Below, in pieces: positions 8,016 through 15,406 of a stretch of 48,448 bases of DNA (the first letter of the stretch is position 1; each line of letters starts with the position of its first letter). Below the pieces are notes generated by a model. That model saw only the letters and a list, made by a program, of their open reading frames with translations. It searched no databases and had not been told where the DNA came from. The position numbers and the translations under genes are program-made. The stretch comes from a virus, in the IMG/VR virus record IMGVR_UViG_3300033993_001894, positions 1 through 48,448 of that record. One strand, written 5' to 3'.

Positions 8016-8186
8016 TTAAGATGCCTTATACTTGTCTATGACTGACCATACGAAACCAACCGCAGTCATCAATCCACCAGTAACTTCAGTAACAATCGCC
8101 TCATCGAAATAACCCAACATAATTACTGCACCACCCACAGATGTCAATATGTGTCTGATAAGTCCTAAAATTTGTTCTTTACTCAT
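8016..8186 (-). CDS. Holin-like small membrane protein, 56 aa
   Basis: ATG at 8186, TAA at 8016. The product (MSKEQILGLIRHILTSVGGA...GFVWSVIDKYKAS) has two hydrophobic helices around a short turn (YFDEAIVTE). It matches the pattern of the Pam3-gp28-type putative phage holins: RH-L-T-GG, G-L-M-T near the second helix, W-S-x-x-D-K at the end. A holin would form inner-membrane holes at lysis. It stands as its own unit between an ATATTTATA element at 8218-8226 and a perfect terminator. No endolysin lies beside it, so the lysis role rests on family resemblance. Confidence 0.7.
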   Translation of the reverse strand: MSKEQILGLIRHILTSVGGAVIMLGYFDEAIVTEVTGGLMTAVGFVWSVIDKYKAS

Positions 8187-8217
8187 AATATAAAGTTTTT
8201 ATAGTTTGTTATTATAA

Positions 8218-8226
8218 TATAAATAT
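8218..8226 (-). promoter_or_regulatory. ATATTTATA element (candidate phage promoter)
   Basis: The coding strand reads ATATTTATA about 32 nt before the holin-like gene's ATG at 8186. Confidence 0.35.
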
Positions 8227-8232
8227 AACATA

Positions 8233-8493
8233 CTATTGTTTTTCGCTATAAAATTTACAACTATCAACCCAAACAGGATCAAAATCTAATGGCCAATTAG
8301 CCCAACCATTACTAATACCGTTTGGGTTAAGTTCTACTAAATCCTTTTCATCCGCAGTTAATCTAACTTGATGTGTAGATAGTAACAACTCCAACATAGA
8401 CGAATTTTCAGTGTTGGTTTGGGATATCACTTTACAAGAAGAATGTGCACTACCAATTACACCACCTCTGAATTTACAATTATAACAATCCAT
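8233..8493 (-). CDS. Conserved phage protein with Cys motif (CYNCKFRG...AHSSC)
   Basis: 86 aa. MDCYNCKFRGGVIGSAHSSC at the N-terminus and a single cysteine near the C-terminus (DSCKFYSEK) give four cysteines that could bind zinc. The pattern recurs in many phages; function unknown. Downstream member of the sigma-factor operon, separated by 6 nt from the next gene. Confidence 0.6.
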   Translation of the reverse strand: MDCYNCKFRGGVIGSAHSSCKVISQTNTENSSMLELLLSTHQVRLTADEKDLVELNPNGISNGWANWPLDFDPVWVDSCKFYSEKQ

Positions 8494-8499
8494 ATATAT

Positions 8500-8739
8500 T
8501 TAAAGATCATCAACACACCATATAGGTGTTTTATCACCCACATAACTACCCCTAACATTAAAGTCAAAAAATTCTACCGCCTCTTCTTCGTTCATATCTC
8601 TACATAGTATTTGTATACACTTACTGACTGAGTAAATTAACCTCATTTCATTAGTTTCAATACCTATGATTGCCTCATCGAAACCATCCGCCTTAAGAAT
8701 ATCTTCTTCAGGAAACCATTCTAAAATTTTATCTAACAT
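8500..8739 (-). CDS. Conserved phage protein (DGFDEAIIG family)
   Basis: 79 aa. The motifs DGFDEAIIGIE, RLIYSVSKCIQIL and AVEFFDFNVRGSYVGDKTPIW belong to a small protein widely seen in phages, of unknown function. It follows the lipoprotein gene by 3 nt in the sigma-factor operon. Confidence 0.65.
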   Translation of the reverse strand: MLDKILEWFPEEDILKADGFDEAIIGIETNEMRLIYSVSKCIQILCRDMNEEEAVEFFDFNVRGSYVGDKTPIWCVDDL

Positions 8740-8742
8740 ATT

Positions 8743-8868
8743 TTACTTTGTTTTATTAGACTTTAACTCTGTTACATTACTCTTACCATATGCATCACAT
8801 TCAGTTTTTTTTGTAGACGCGCAAGAACACAATAAAAGTATCCCTACAATGATTAACATTTTATTCAT
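8743..8868 (-). CDS. Small lipoprotein, 41 aa
   Basis: ATG at 8868 lies inside the end of the sigma-factor gene (8-nt overlap). The product starts MNKMLIIVGILLLCSC: a short signal peptide with a lipobox, lipidation expected at C16, leaving a polar mature tail of 26 residues (CASTKKTECDAYG...). The mature part is too small for an enzyme. An outer-membrane spanin subunit or a superinfection-exclusion lipoprotein are possible; neither is proven. Confidence 0.6.
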   Translation of the reverse strand: MNKMLIIVGILLLCSCASTKKTECDAYGKSNVTELKSNKTK

Positions 8869-9373
8869 ATATTTTAGTTTTTAATTTGTTTTGTATTCTC
8901 TTAGTTGCCTTATGTAAATTAGATTTAGATGTACCTTCACAAATACCCAATTTTTTTGAGATGTCTTTATGTGACATATTTTCTATGTGATAACATTTAA
9001 AAACTAAATTATACATAGGACTCAATTTTTCAATTTCTTCATCAATATCTGTCAACATATCTTGTTTACAATCTACCTCATCAATAGTATCAAAGTGTAA
9101 ATTGTCATCATACTCATAAGTATATTTTTTCTTTCTTAAATGATCTAAGGCACAATTTCTAAAAATCTTATATAGATAACCGTTTAAATTTTTTACATCT
9201 ATTGGTGTATCAATTAATTTAAATATTTTTATAAATCCTTGTTGGACAACTTCATCCCTATCAAATTCATCTTTAATATATCTTTTAACAGTATCGTACC
9301 CTAAAATTTTATATGATTCATAGAATTTAGATTGGGATAGAGTATTACTGTTAATGAGATTTAAATTATCCAT
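8861..9373 (-). CDS. ECF-like sigma factor
   Basis: 170 aa, the size of group 4 sigma factors. Region 2 is visible at about residues 40-82 (DEVVQQGFIKIFK... YLYKIFRNCALDHLRKKK) and region 4 at about 115-165 (LSPMYNLVFKCYHIENMSHKDISKKLGICEGTSKSNLHKATKRIQNKL) with its helix-turn-helix. It would redirect host RNA polymerase to phage promoters, with the ATATTTAT elements upstream of many genes here as candidate targets. It is expressed from a strong host-type promoter (9385-9416), as expected for a switch gene made by host polymerase. No anti-sigma factor is adjacent. Confidence 0.85.
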   Translation of the reverse strand: MDNLNLINSNTLSQSKFYESYKILGYDTVKRYIKDEFDRDEVVQQGFIKIFKLIDTPIDVKNLNGYLYKIFRNCALDHLRKKKYTYEYDDNLHFDTIDEVDCKQDMLTDIDEEIEKLSPMYNLVFKCYHIENMSHKDISKKLGICEGTSKSNLHKATKRIQNKLKTKIYE

Positions 9374-9384
9374 ATTTTTTTTAA

Positions 9385-9416
9385 CAAATATACAACATTA
9401 TATTCTAAAAAACAAA
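9385..9416 (-). promoter_or_regulatory. Bacteroidota-type promoter of the sigma-factor operon
   Basis: The minus strand reads TTTG, 20 nt, TATATTTG; start codon at 9373. Confidence 0.8.
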
Positions 9417-9432
9417 TGAGTTTTTAAAAATA

Positions 9433-9840
9433 TTACTTAATTGGGGTTTCTATCATACTATCGATTCTTCTTCTAGCCTTTTCACCTAATGGTATAGGGT
9501 TACCACCTTCATCTATTTGAACAAATGTTATGTTAGTTTTAAGAACTAAATCTTGTTTACCTGTGTAAACGTTATGTGCTCTAGCCTCCATATATAGTGT
9601 CATAGATGTGGTACCAACCTTCATAGGTTTAGCGTATATTTTTAGTAGTTGACTTTCCTTTGCAGGCCTCTCAAAATTACATTGATCAATACTTACTGTA
9701 ACCATTCTGGGTGTATCACATAACTGCATCGAGTAACCTGCAGCAGAAGCATCAATCCAAGCAAGTAATTTACCACCAAACAGATTACCGTGAAACCCTA
9801 AATCTGATTTTTTAATTGGGTGAGTGTTAAGAATTTCCAT
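9433..9840 (-). CDS. Acyl-CoA thioesterase-like hotdog protein
   Basis: 135 aa, the usual length of a single hotdog domain. H-G-N-L-F-G-G-K-L-L-A-W-I-D (residues 17-30) is the HxxxFGG...D catalytic region of YciA/acyl-CoA hydrolase-type thioesterases, followed by the strand VTVSIDQCNFERPA. It should hydrolyse fatty acyl-CoA in the cytoplasm. It overlaps the thymidine kinase gene by 14 nt. An acyl-CoA thioesterase is an unusual phage auxiliary gene; it might alter host membrane lipid supply. Confidence 0.8.
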   Translation of the reverse strand: MEILNTHPIKKSDLGFHGNLFGGKLLAWIDASAAGYSMQLCDTPRMVTVSIDQCNFERPAKESQLLKIYAKPMKVGTTSMTLYMEARAHNVYTGKQDLVLKTNITFVQIDEGGNPIPLGEKARRRIDSMIETPIK

Positions 9841-10408
9841 ATTTTTCTTTCATTTTTTTATAATGTGTTCTACAAACTGGTAAGTAAGAATCATTACCAC
9901 CTATCATAACTTTATTACCATCAAAAACAGGTATGTCATTATTAAGTCTCATATTCATAGAGGCTTTACTACCATATTTGCATACTGTTTTTAATTCCTC
10001 AATTTCATCTGCCCAAGTCATAAGATAAATTGATCCTTCGAATGGCTCCGCTTTAAAATCTGACCTCAAACCGTATGTGATAACATCACACTCCAACTCA
10101 TCCACAATTTTAGTTAATTGCCACACCTGATCTTTAGTTAAGAACTGTGATTCGTCAATCAACACACAATCACAACCATAACAGTTTTCTGTTACAAATT
10201 GGAATATGTTAGTAGTCTCATCAAAAACGTGTGCCTCTCTACTTATTCCTACACGAGACGCAACTTTTTTAGTTCCATGTCTATTATCTAAACAAGACGT
10301 GAAAAGAATTACATTTTTTTCTCTCTCATCATAGTTATATGCAGTTTTCAATAAGTCTAATGATTTACCAGCACCCATTGTTGAGTACCTAAAATATAAT
10401 TTTGCCAT
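9827..10408 (-). CDS. tdk: Thymidine kinase, type II
   Basis: 193 aa. Walker A GAGKS at residues 12-16, Walker B-like DCVLIDESQFLTKDQV with the catalytic acidic pair, and the lasso segment (GSKASMNMRL) before the substrate-binding loop match bacterial and phage TK1-like kinases. It phosphorylates thymidine to dTMP for phage DNA synthesis. The zinc-site cysteines are reduced: C-K-Y-G appears where CxxC is usual, and one further Cys lies near the C-terminus. Forms a two-gene unit with the thioesterase; the start is ATG at 10408, with no host-type promoter seen. Confidence 0.9.
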   Translation of the reverse strand: MAKLYFRYSTMGAGKSLDLLKTAYNYDEREKNVILFTSCLDNRHGTKKVASRVGISREAHVFDETTNIFQFVTENCYGCDCVLIDESQFLTKDQVWQLTKIVDELECDVITYGLRSDFKAEPFEGSIYLMTWADEIEELKTVCKYGSKASMNMRLNNDIPVFDGNKVMIGGNDSYLPVCRTHYKKMKEKYGNS

Positions 10409-10431
10409 CTACAATTTTATTACAATTATAG

Positions 10432-10440
10432 ATATTTATT
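10432..10440 (+). promoter_or_regulatory. ATATTTATT element (candidate phage promoter)
   Basis: ATATTTATT on the plus strand, 19 nt before the TTG start at 10459. Confidence 0.3.
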
Positions 10441-10458
10441 TTTATAAAATAAAGTATT

Positions 10459-11286
10459 TTGGGAATAGATTATATAGATATAGTAAAAAAAAGTGGGTTC
10501 GAAAGACTGTTTGAAAAATTATCTGATTTATTGGTAGATAGGTATACTTCTTTAGATGGTGAAGATTTTATAAATTTTTGTTTTCGTGATGGTAGTTGTC
10601 ACAGAACATCTATAAACGTTAGTCAGAATTATTTACAAAATATATTAAGGTACGATTCGAAGAGGTTGATAACCGCATCTCATAAATTACCCTCATTGGT
10701 GTTTGATAGTTTAAGAAAAGAATATAATGTACCTAACGATAATAATGGGGAATTGTTAACTATTTTTATGATATACTATTTTTTCCCTAAATTATATAAA
10801 AAATATTATGAACCTTTTATTAGTGATAGCCCAATAAATGAAACTATGGAATCTAATGTTAGTAAATATAAATTATCTAAAAATGATATTAGTAAACTAA
10901 TGAAAGATTATGACTATATGGGTTATGATGTAGATTACGCTATTGATGAATTAATAGAATTAGTTTCTTATCTAAATAATTTAAAATCCCCTTTAATCTT
11001 ATATAGGATAATTTGTTCCGATTCTGAAGAAGAAATAAATTTGTCAAAGGTGGGTTCACACTATTCTTTAAATAAAAACAATCTTAAGAATAATCATTAT
11101 AGAAAAGGTAGTATCGCAGGTGACTGTAGAGGGGAAAAGGTTTTCTTATTAACTGTATCTGCAGAAAAATTAATGGTAAATGTTATGGAAACATTATCAA
11201 ACAATATATTGTACCCACATGAAGAAGAGATTACCCTTAAAAATAAAGGTATGGGTGTGAAAATAATTAAGGTAGAGGAGTTATAA
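10459..11286 (+). CDS. Putative mono-ADP-ribosyltransferase-like protein
   Basis: 275 aa from a TTG start (an in-frame TAA lies just upstream at 10450, and no ATG precedes the conserved part). The C-terminal third has the layout of R-S-E ADP-ribosyltransferases: L-Y-R at 181-183, a V-G-S-H-Y-S segment as the STS-like strand, a strand (KVFLLTVSAEKLM), then H-E-E-E-I-T (254-259) as the ExE-like motif. T4-like phages inject or express such enzymes (Alt, ModA/B) to modify host RNA polymerase. The match is by eye and the N-terminal 150 residues are unfamiliar; a catalytically inactive relative is possible. Convergent with, and overlapping by 6 nt, the DUF2452-like gene. Confidence 0.5.
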   Translation: MGIDYIDIVKKSGFERLFEKLSDLLVDRYTSLDGEDFINFCFRDGSCHRTSINVSQNYLQNILRYDSKRLITASHKLPSLVFDSLRKEYNVPNDNNGELLTIFMIYYFFPKLYKKYYEPFISDSPINETMESNVSKYKLSKNDISKLMKDYDYMGYDVDYAIDELIELVSYLNNLKSPLILYRIICSDSEEEINLSKVGSHYSLNKNNLKNNHYRKGSIAGDCRGEKVFLLTVSAEKLMVNVMETLSNNILYPHEEEITLKNKGMGVKIIKVEEL

Positions 11287-11670
11287 TTTTTCCCAAGTAC
11301 CGTTATTTAATAATAAATAGGAACCGACATAACTTTGTTTCCATTCACTAGGTGGTATAATACTTAAAAATTTACTCCCATTTTTTCTTTCGTATAGATG
11401 ATAAGTTTCCCCAACTATTGGTTGGAAGTTGTAATCTGATTCATAGACTAATTTTGTATCAACATATTTACTGACTAATGTTTCGTATTCTTTTTTTAAT
11501 TCGTTTAGTCTACTATTAAAATATTTATCAGCCTTTACCCCTTCACTTTTATCGACAATAATGGGATCAAACTTTTGTGATCCCACTGTTGTCGGATAGT
11601 TCTTTAAATTGGCGTCGAATTTACCAGTCTCTTCATTATAAACTATATTGTCAGGATATTTTTTTATCAC
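11281..11670 (-). CDS. DUF2452-like protein
   Basis: 129 aa. NPDN-type start (KYPDNIVYNEETGKFDANL), a central coiled coil, and a C-terminal G-E-T-Y-H-L-Y-E-R-K-x-G-x-x-F-L-S segment with SEWKQSYVGSYLL match a family common in Bacteroidota genomes and their phages, annotated as DUF2452. Function unknown. ATGA overlap with the IMPDH homologue. It supports a Bacteroidota host. Confidence 0.7.
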   Translation of the reverse strand: MIKKYPDNIVYNEETGKFDANLKNYPTTVGSQKFDPIIVDKSEGVKADKYFNSRLNELKKEYETLVSKYVDTKLVYESDYNFQPIVGETYHLYERKNGSKFLSIIPPSEWKQSYVGSYLLLNNGTWEKL

Positions 11671-12743
11671 AATAAATGTGCTTTAGATTCAGCCATACCC
11701 GAAGGTGTGATTTCCACAGTTTCCGATTTTAAATGGAAATTCTTTATGTTGTTAGAACCACTATAGGACAACGCTGATTTAATACCATCAGTTAATTTCT
11801 CTATTATGATATCGACACTACCTTTATAAGGTATTAATGTTGACTCACCCTCTACGTGTTTTGTTGATTGACCGTGAGATGATTTAGTTTCTAAACTAGC
11901 AGAACCTCTATATTTTTTACATAAAAGTCCATCACCCTTTGTAATAATTTTACCTGGCGATTCTTTGGTACCAGCCAATAGTGAACCTAACATTACACAA
12001 TCTGCACCGATTGATAATGCCTTTGCAATATCACCACTACTTCTAATACCACCATCCGCCATAACAGGAACTTTAGAACCTTTTACACAATCAATGATAG
12101 ACGTTACATTTGGTACTCCGTGTCCTGTTTGAATTCTGGTGGTACACAAACTACCACCACCAATACCAACTCTTAATCCATCCGCACCCCATTCACATAA
12201 ATCAATTGCGGACTCCTCCGTTGATATGTTTCCAGCAATAATGTCTATTCTTTCAGGTAAAACCTCCCTAAGTTTTTGAATCATATTTTTAACATTTTTG
12301 TGGTGTCCGTGTGCAACATCAATTAAAATTATATTTGCACCACACTTAACCAAACTCTCCGCCCTACTAACATCTGATTCACTAACACCTACGGCAGCCA
12401 TAACAGGTATGTCCTGTATCTCTGCGTGCCAATTATCGTACATAACACCCCAATTTTCATGCATATGGTTTGTAGTTATGTATTCCATAACCTTCCCTAC
12501 TTGTTCACATTGCTCCTCAACAGTCATAAAACGGTGTATACATCCAACACCACCAAACTCAACCATTTTGATTGCCATCCTATATTCACATACAGTGTCC
12601 ATACAAGATGCAACATAAGGTTTTAAGATACCATATCTTCTACTGACTAATGTTGATAAATCAATACTGTTTCTTGTTTCTATTTCCGAGTACTTAGGTA
12701 CTAACAGAATATCATCGTAAGTTAATGCTCTCTTCATTTTCAT
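11667..12743 (-). CDS. IMP dehydrogenase / GMP reductase family protein
   Basis: 358 aa, a TIM barrel without CBS domains. LTYDDILLVPKYSEI at the N-terminus, G-G-G-S-L-C-T-T-R with the catalytic cysteine, the ADGGIRSSGDIAKAL phosphate-binding loop and YRGSASLE...VEG...PYKG flap are all present. IMPDH makes XMP from IMP; GMP reductase makes IMP from GMP. The short flap and lack of CBS domains lean to a GMPR-like or minimal IMPDH form, but sequence alone does not settle the direction. It would shift the guanine nucleotide pool during replication. Last but one in the 13464-11281 operon. Confidence 0.85.
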   Translation of the reverse strand: MKMKRALTYDDILLVPKYSEIETRNSIDLSTLVSRRYGILKPYVASCMDTVCEYRMAIKMVEFGGVGCIHRFMTVEEQCEQVGKVMEYITTNHMHENWGVMYDNWHAEIQDIPVMAAVGVSESDVSRAESLVKCGANIILIDVAHGHHKNVKNMIQKLREVLPERIDIIAGNISTEESAIDLCEWGADGLRVGIGGGSLCTTRIQTGHGVPNVTSIIDCVKGSKVPVMADGGIRSSGDIAKALSIGADCVMLGSLLAGTKESPGKIITKGDGLLCKKYRGSASLETKSSHGQSTKHVEGESTLIPYKGSVDIIIEKLTDGIKSALSYSGSNNIKNFHLKSETVEITPSGMAESKAHLL

Positions 12744-12903
12744 TTATTTTTCTATTTAACATATTATAACCCAAAAAGTCTTCATACTTTTTATTATATA
12801 GTTCTATGAACCTCTTAGCAACTTTCAGTTGTTCTAAGGTTTTACAACTTTCAATAACTGCAACACATTTACTTTTTGCCATCATTTGATTTACTATTTC
12901 CAT
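12712..12903 (-). CDS. Small hypothetical protein, up to 63 aa
   Basis: Helical (IESCKTLEQLKVAKRFIELYNKKYEDFL), overlapping the IMPDH start by 32 nt and the upstream gene by 35 nt. A start at an internal Met (12885 or 12882) would shorten the latter overlap and still keep the helical core. No known domain. Confidence 0.5.
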   Translation of the reverse strand: MEIVNQMMAKSKCVAVIESCKTLEQLKVAKRFIELYNKKYEDFLGYNMLNRKINENEESINLR

Positions 12904-13192
12904 TTTTTATTTTTTTTAATAGTTTTTTAACATCAGAACATATCTCATACTCCTCAACAGACTCAAAATATTCTAAACTTTTACTCAGACTAGAAAACCA
13001 ATCTTCCTTTCTTAATTCCGAAATCATTATAAAATTACTTAATGGGTTTATGATCCTGAACAATACAATTTCATCTAACCCATCTTTCATCGACTTTTTA
13101 ACTCCTTCTATAATCAAACTATGTATCAACCACTTTTGATTTTTTAAAAAATCTTTTTCCTCCTCTTCATTTGAAAAATAGAAATCTTTCAT
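12869..13192 (-). CDS. Hypothetical protein, 107 aa
   Basis: Acidic N-terminus (YFSNEEEEKDFL), helical body, lysine-rich C-terminal tail. ATGA overlap with the upstream gene. Part of the operon leading into the IMPDH homologue. No family recognised. Confidence 0.5.
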   Translation of the reverse strand: MKDFYFSNEEEEKDFLKNQKWLIHSLIIEGVKKSMKDGLDEIVLFRIINPLSNFIMISELRKEDWFSSLSKSLEYFESVEEYEICSDVKKLLKKIKNGNSKSNDGKK

Positions 13193-13464
13193 ATCGATAG
13201 TATTATTTTTTTATAGACACCGTATTTTTCATTACAATAAAATTCTGCAATAGTTTTAGATTGATCGTTGTCGTAACCAAAATTTGATTTTAGTTCATTA
13301 AGTATAACCTTAACCAAATGAACTCTGTCGATAGAACAAGTCAATGAATGATCCTTATCATTAACAGTAATTAATGAAGGTAACCCTAATCTATCTACTT
13401 TAGTAGGATAAAACTTCTCTAAGAACTTCATCACTCTTTCACTTTTCAAAGGGTTGTTTTCCAT
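13189..13464 (-). CDS. Hypothetical protein, 91 aa
   Basis: First gene of the 13464-11281 operon, transcribed from 13482-13513. The segment KSERVMKFLEKFYP and a strand-rich middle (LPSLITVNDKDHSLTCSIDRVH) suggest a small alpha/beta fold. Unknown. Confidence 0.55.
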   Translation of the reverse strand: MENNPLKSERVMKFLEKFYPTKVDRLGLPSLITVNDKDHSLTCSIDRVHLVKVILNELKSNFGYDNDQSKTIAEFYCNEKYGVYKKIILSI

Positions 13465-13481
13465 AGTTGTCTTATTTGAAA

Positions 13482-13513
13482 CAAATATAGAAATAATATT
13501 TTACTTATCCAAA
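13482..13513 (-). promoter_or_regulatory. Bacteroidota-type promoter
   Basis: The minus strand reads TTTG, 20 nt, TATATTTG. It overlaps the 3' end of the upstream gene and drives 13464-11281. Confidence 0.75.
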
Positions 13514-13920
13514 TTTATGTCATTAATAATTTTGAATAATTTATAATCATTCAACCCCAAATTATCTTTAATGTCTTTAATATCTGAATATTCATTCTCA
13601 TACTTTTGTAGATACTGTTCATTCAATACTATTAACTCATCAAATATTGTGATGAAATCATAGAAAACTGATCTGTCTCTAGTGTTCTCCAAAATCTTCA
13701 AACTAGTTTCGTTATCACCCCTATGAACTTTATCAATTAATAAGTGTGTACTACTTTTTATTATGTTAATTTTTAATCTATCTAGTGTACTATCAATCCT
13801 TTCTCTTAAATCCCACAACACAGATATTTTTTCTTTCATATCAGATAAGTATTGTGGTGTTAGTTCACCATTTTTATTGATGAATCTAATCACTGAATTA
13901 GTTACTCCTTCATTTTCCAT
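13501..13920 (-). CDS. Hypothetical helical protein, 139 aa
   Basis: Mostly helical, charged (YLSDMKEKISVLWDLRERIDSTLDRLKINI...). Transcribed away from the plus-strand unit at 14018; no clear promoter seen. No known domain. Confidence 0.5.
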   Translation of the reverse strand: MENEGVTNSVIRFINKNGELTPQYLSDMKEKISVLWDLRERIDSTLDRLKINIIKSSTHLLIDKVHRGDNETSLKILENTRDRSVFYDFITIFDELIVLNEQYLQKYENEYSDIKDIKDNLGLNDYKLFKIINDINLDK

Positions 13921-13961
13921 AAAACAATTATATGGATTTTTAATAAAAAAATCAACAATCG

Positions 13962-13992
13962 TTTGTATTAATAAAAAAATTTAGTATATTTG
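13962..13992 (+). promoter_or_regulatory. Bacteroidota-type promoter, plus strand
   Basis: TTTG, 19 nt, TATATTTG on the plus strand, with an ATATTTATA element directly after it (13996-14004). It drives 14018-14748, which therefore has both promoter classes. Confidence 0.8.
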
Positions 13993-14017
13993 GCGATATT
14001 TATAAGATAAATGTTTT

Positions 14018-14227
14018 ATGGAAAAGACAATAAGTGAATTAATTTTAGAATTAAAGACTGTTTTAGAAAAAACGCACGGTGAACAATTTACTAAATTTTA
14101 TCTCTGTAAATTTCCTGATGGAAAATGGGAAGCCCTAATTGGTATTAAAGAAGGTGCCAGTAGAAAAACTGGAAATTACTACAGAATTAATGATGGTGTA
14201 GTAGAAGAAGAACACGTAAATTTTTAA
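14018..14227 (+). CDS. Hypothetical protein, 69 aa
   Basis: MEKTISELILELKTVLEK helix followed by a strand-rich part (FYLCKFPDGKWEALIGIKEG) and an acidic end. Two nucleotides separate it from the next gene. No known family. Confidence 0.55.
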   Translation: MEKTISELILELKTVLEKTHGEQFTKFYLCKFPDGKWEALIGIKEGASRKTGNYYRINDGVVEEEHVNF

Positions 14228-14229
14228 CT

Positions 14230-14748
14230 ATGAATATTTTTGTTTTGGATTACGATCCTAAGTCGTGTGCACAAATGCATTGTGATAAACACGTAGTAAA
14301 AATGATTTTGGAGACGGCACAACTTCTTTGTGGTGTTCATCATATGACAAATCAAGAAACCGAACATGTACCGTATAAGTTATCACATAAAAATCACCCA
14401 TGTTCCATTTGGACTAGAGAGTGTATTGAAAACTATGTTTGGTTATGTGATTTAGGTTTAGAGTTATGTGAGGAATATACATACCGTTATGGTAAGAGAC
14501 ATAAGTCACAGGAAATAATTGAATGGTGTCTTTTAAACCTACCAAAAATTAAAGAGAATGGTACTGTTACAGATTTTAAGTTGGCGATGCCTGATGAATG
14601 TAAAATAGATAATAACCCTATACTTTCATATAGGAAGTACTACATTGATTTTAAAAAGGATTTTGCTAAATGGAAAAATAGGGATGTCCCAAACTGGTTT
14701 AGACTTTCAGATGATTCATTAAAACACCACCAATTGATGTTGCTTTAA
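14230..14748 (+). CDS. Conserved phage protein (NIFVLDxDPxxCAxxHCDKHVxKM family)
   Basis: 172 aa. MNIFVLDYDPKSCAQMHCDKHVVKM, the NHPCSIWTRECIENYVWL block, YRYGKRHKS and the AMPDECK...YRKYYIDFKKDFAKWKNR end belong to a protein found in many large phages. Conserved H, C, D, K and R residues suggest an enzyme, possibly acting on nucleic acid or nucleotides, but I know of no established activity. Its last 50 nt overlap the convergent minus-strand gene. Confidence 0.65.
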   Translation: MNIFVLDYDPKSCAQMHCDKHVVKMILETAQLLCGVHHMTNQETEHVPYKLSHKNHPCSIWTRECIENYVWLCDLGLELCEEYTYRYGKRHKSQEIIEWCLLNLPKIKENGTVTDFKLAMPDECKIDNNPILSYRKYYIDFKKDFAKWKNRDVPNWFRLSDDSLKHHQLMLL

Positions 14749-15298
14749 TTGACAACCTATTGATGGTGTCATCATTAAGTTTTGTTTTCTTTCCCGTATA
14801 GTCTACACCTAATATACCTATAAACTTATCATCAATACTTTTTATTGAGAATAAATAACCTGATTTACAACCAGATTCTTCTGCTATATACTTTAACCCA
14901 AAAGTTGCAATTGTTTCGTCTTTGAAATCAATTATCTCTATTACATCATTCTTTAATAATTCATTTATTGATTTTGAGAATAGACTAACAGGTATATTTT
15001 GAAAATTATTTTGTATAGAATTTACTTTGATGTTAACTGTTTCATATATCATTGAGAATTTTGCCATCGATTTACCTGTTGGATAAAAATGTCCTCCGTT
15101 GTGGAACTGTATCAACCAAACTCTATCTGCACTTATTTCTTCTCTAATTTCCTCTATTTTATGTGTTACAACCTCACCTAATTCTAATGTATCCGCCACC
15201 ATATCAGGTTTCTTTTTCTTCTCTAACCAATTCTTAAACAGTAGTATTGTAATCGGACTTATAACACCTGTTATGAAAGCAATAATTAACTCCATCAT
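14699..15298 (-). CDS. Membrane-anchored GAF-like sensor protein
   Basis: 199 aa. One N-terminal membrane helix (residues 2-22, IIAFITGVISPITILLF), a basic junction, a helical linker, then a GAF-like alpha/beta domain (ADRVWLIQFHNGGHFYPTGKS...FGLKYIAEESGCKSGYLFSIKS). GAF domains bind small ligands; the ligand here is unknown and no output domain is attached. Expressed as a single gene after an ATATTTATA element (15317-15325). Its 3' end overlaps the convergent gene by 50 nt. Confidence 0.55.
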   Translation of the reverse strand: MMELIIAFITGVISPITILLFKNWLEKKKKPDMVADTLELGEVVTHKIEEIREEISADRVWLIQFHNGGHFYPTGKSMAKFSMIYETVNIKVNSIQNNFQNIPVSLFSKSINELLKNDVIEIIDFKDETIATFGLKYIAEESGCKSGYLFSIKSIDDKFIGILGVDYTGKKTKLNDDTINRLSIKATSIGGVLMNHLKV

Positions 15299-15316
15299 AA
15301 TTTTAAACTTTTATAT

Positions 15317-15325
15317 TATAAATAT
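15317..15325 (-). promoter_or_regulatory. ATATTTATA element (candidate phage promoter)
   Basis: The coding strand reads ATATTTATA about 19 nt before the ATG at 15298. Confidence 0.35.
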
Positions 15326-15363
15326 AAGTTCAATCATAAAAGTGAAAAAAATATAAAAAAAAA

Positions 15364-15381
15364 TGGGGGATAAATCCCCCA
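15364..15381 (-). terminator. Intrinsic terminator after the DUF932 gene
   Basis: TGGGGGA, 4-nt loop, TCCCCCA, then nine T on the minus strand. Confidence 0.9.
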
Positions 15382-15406
15382 CCTTTCACAAACAAACAAC
15401 TATGAA

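Noticed and set aside
12298-12626. Plus-strand ORFs inside the IMPDH gene
   Set aside because: Antisense shadows of a well-conserved enzyme.
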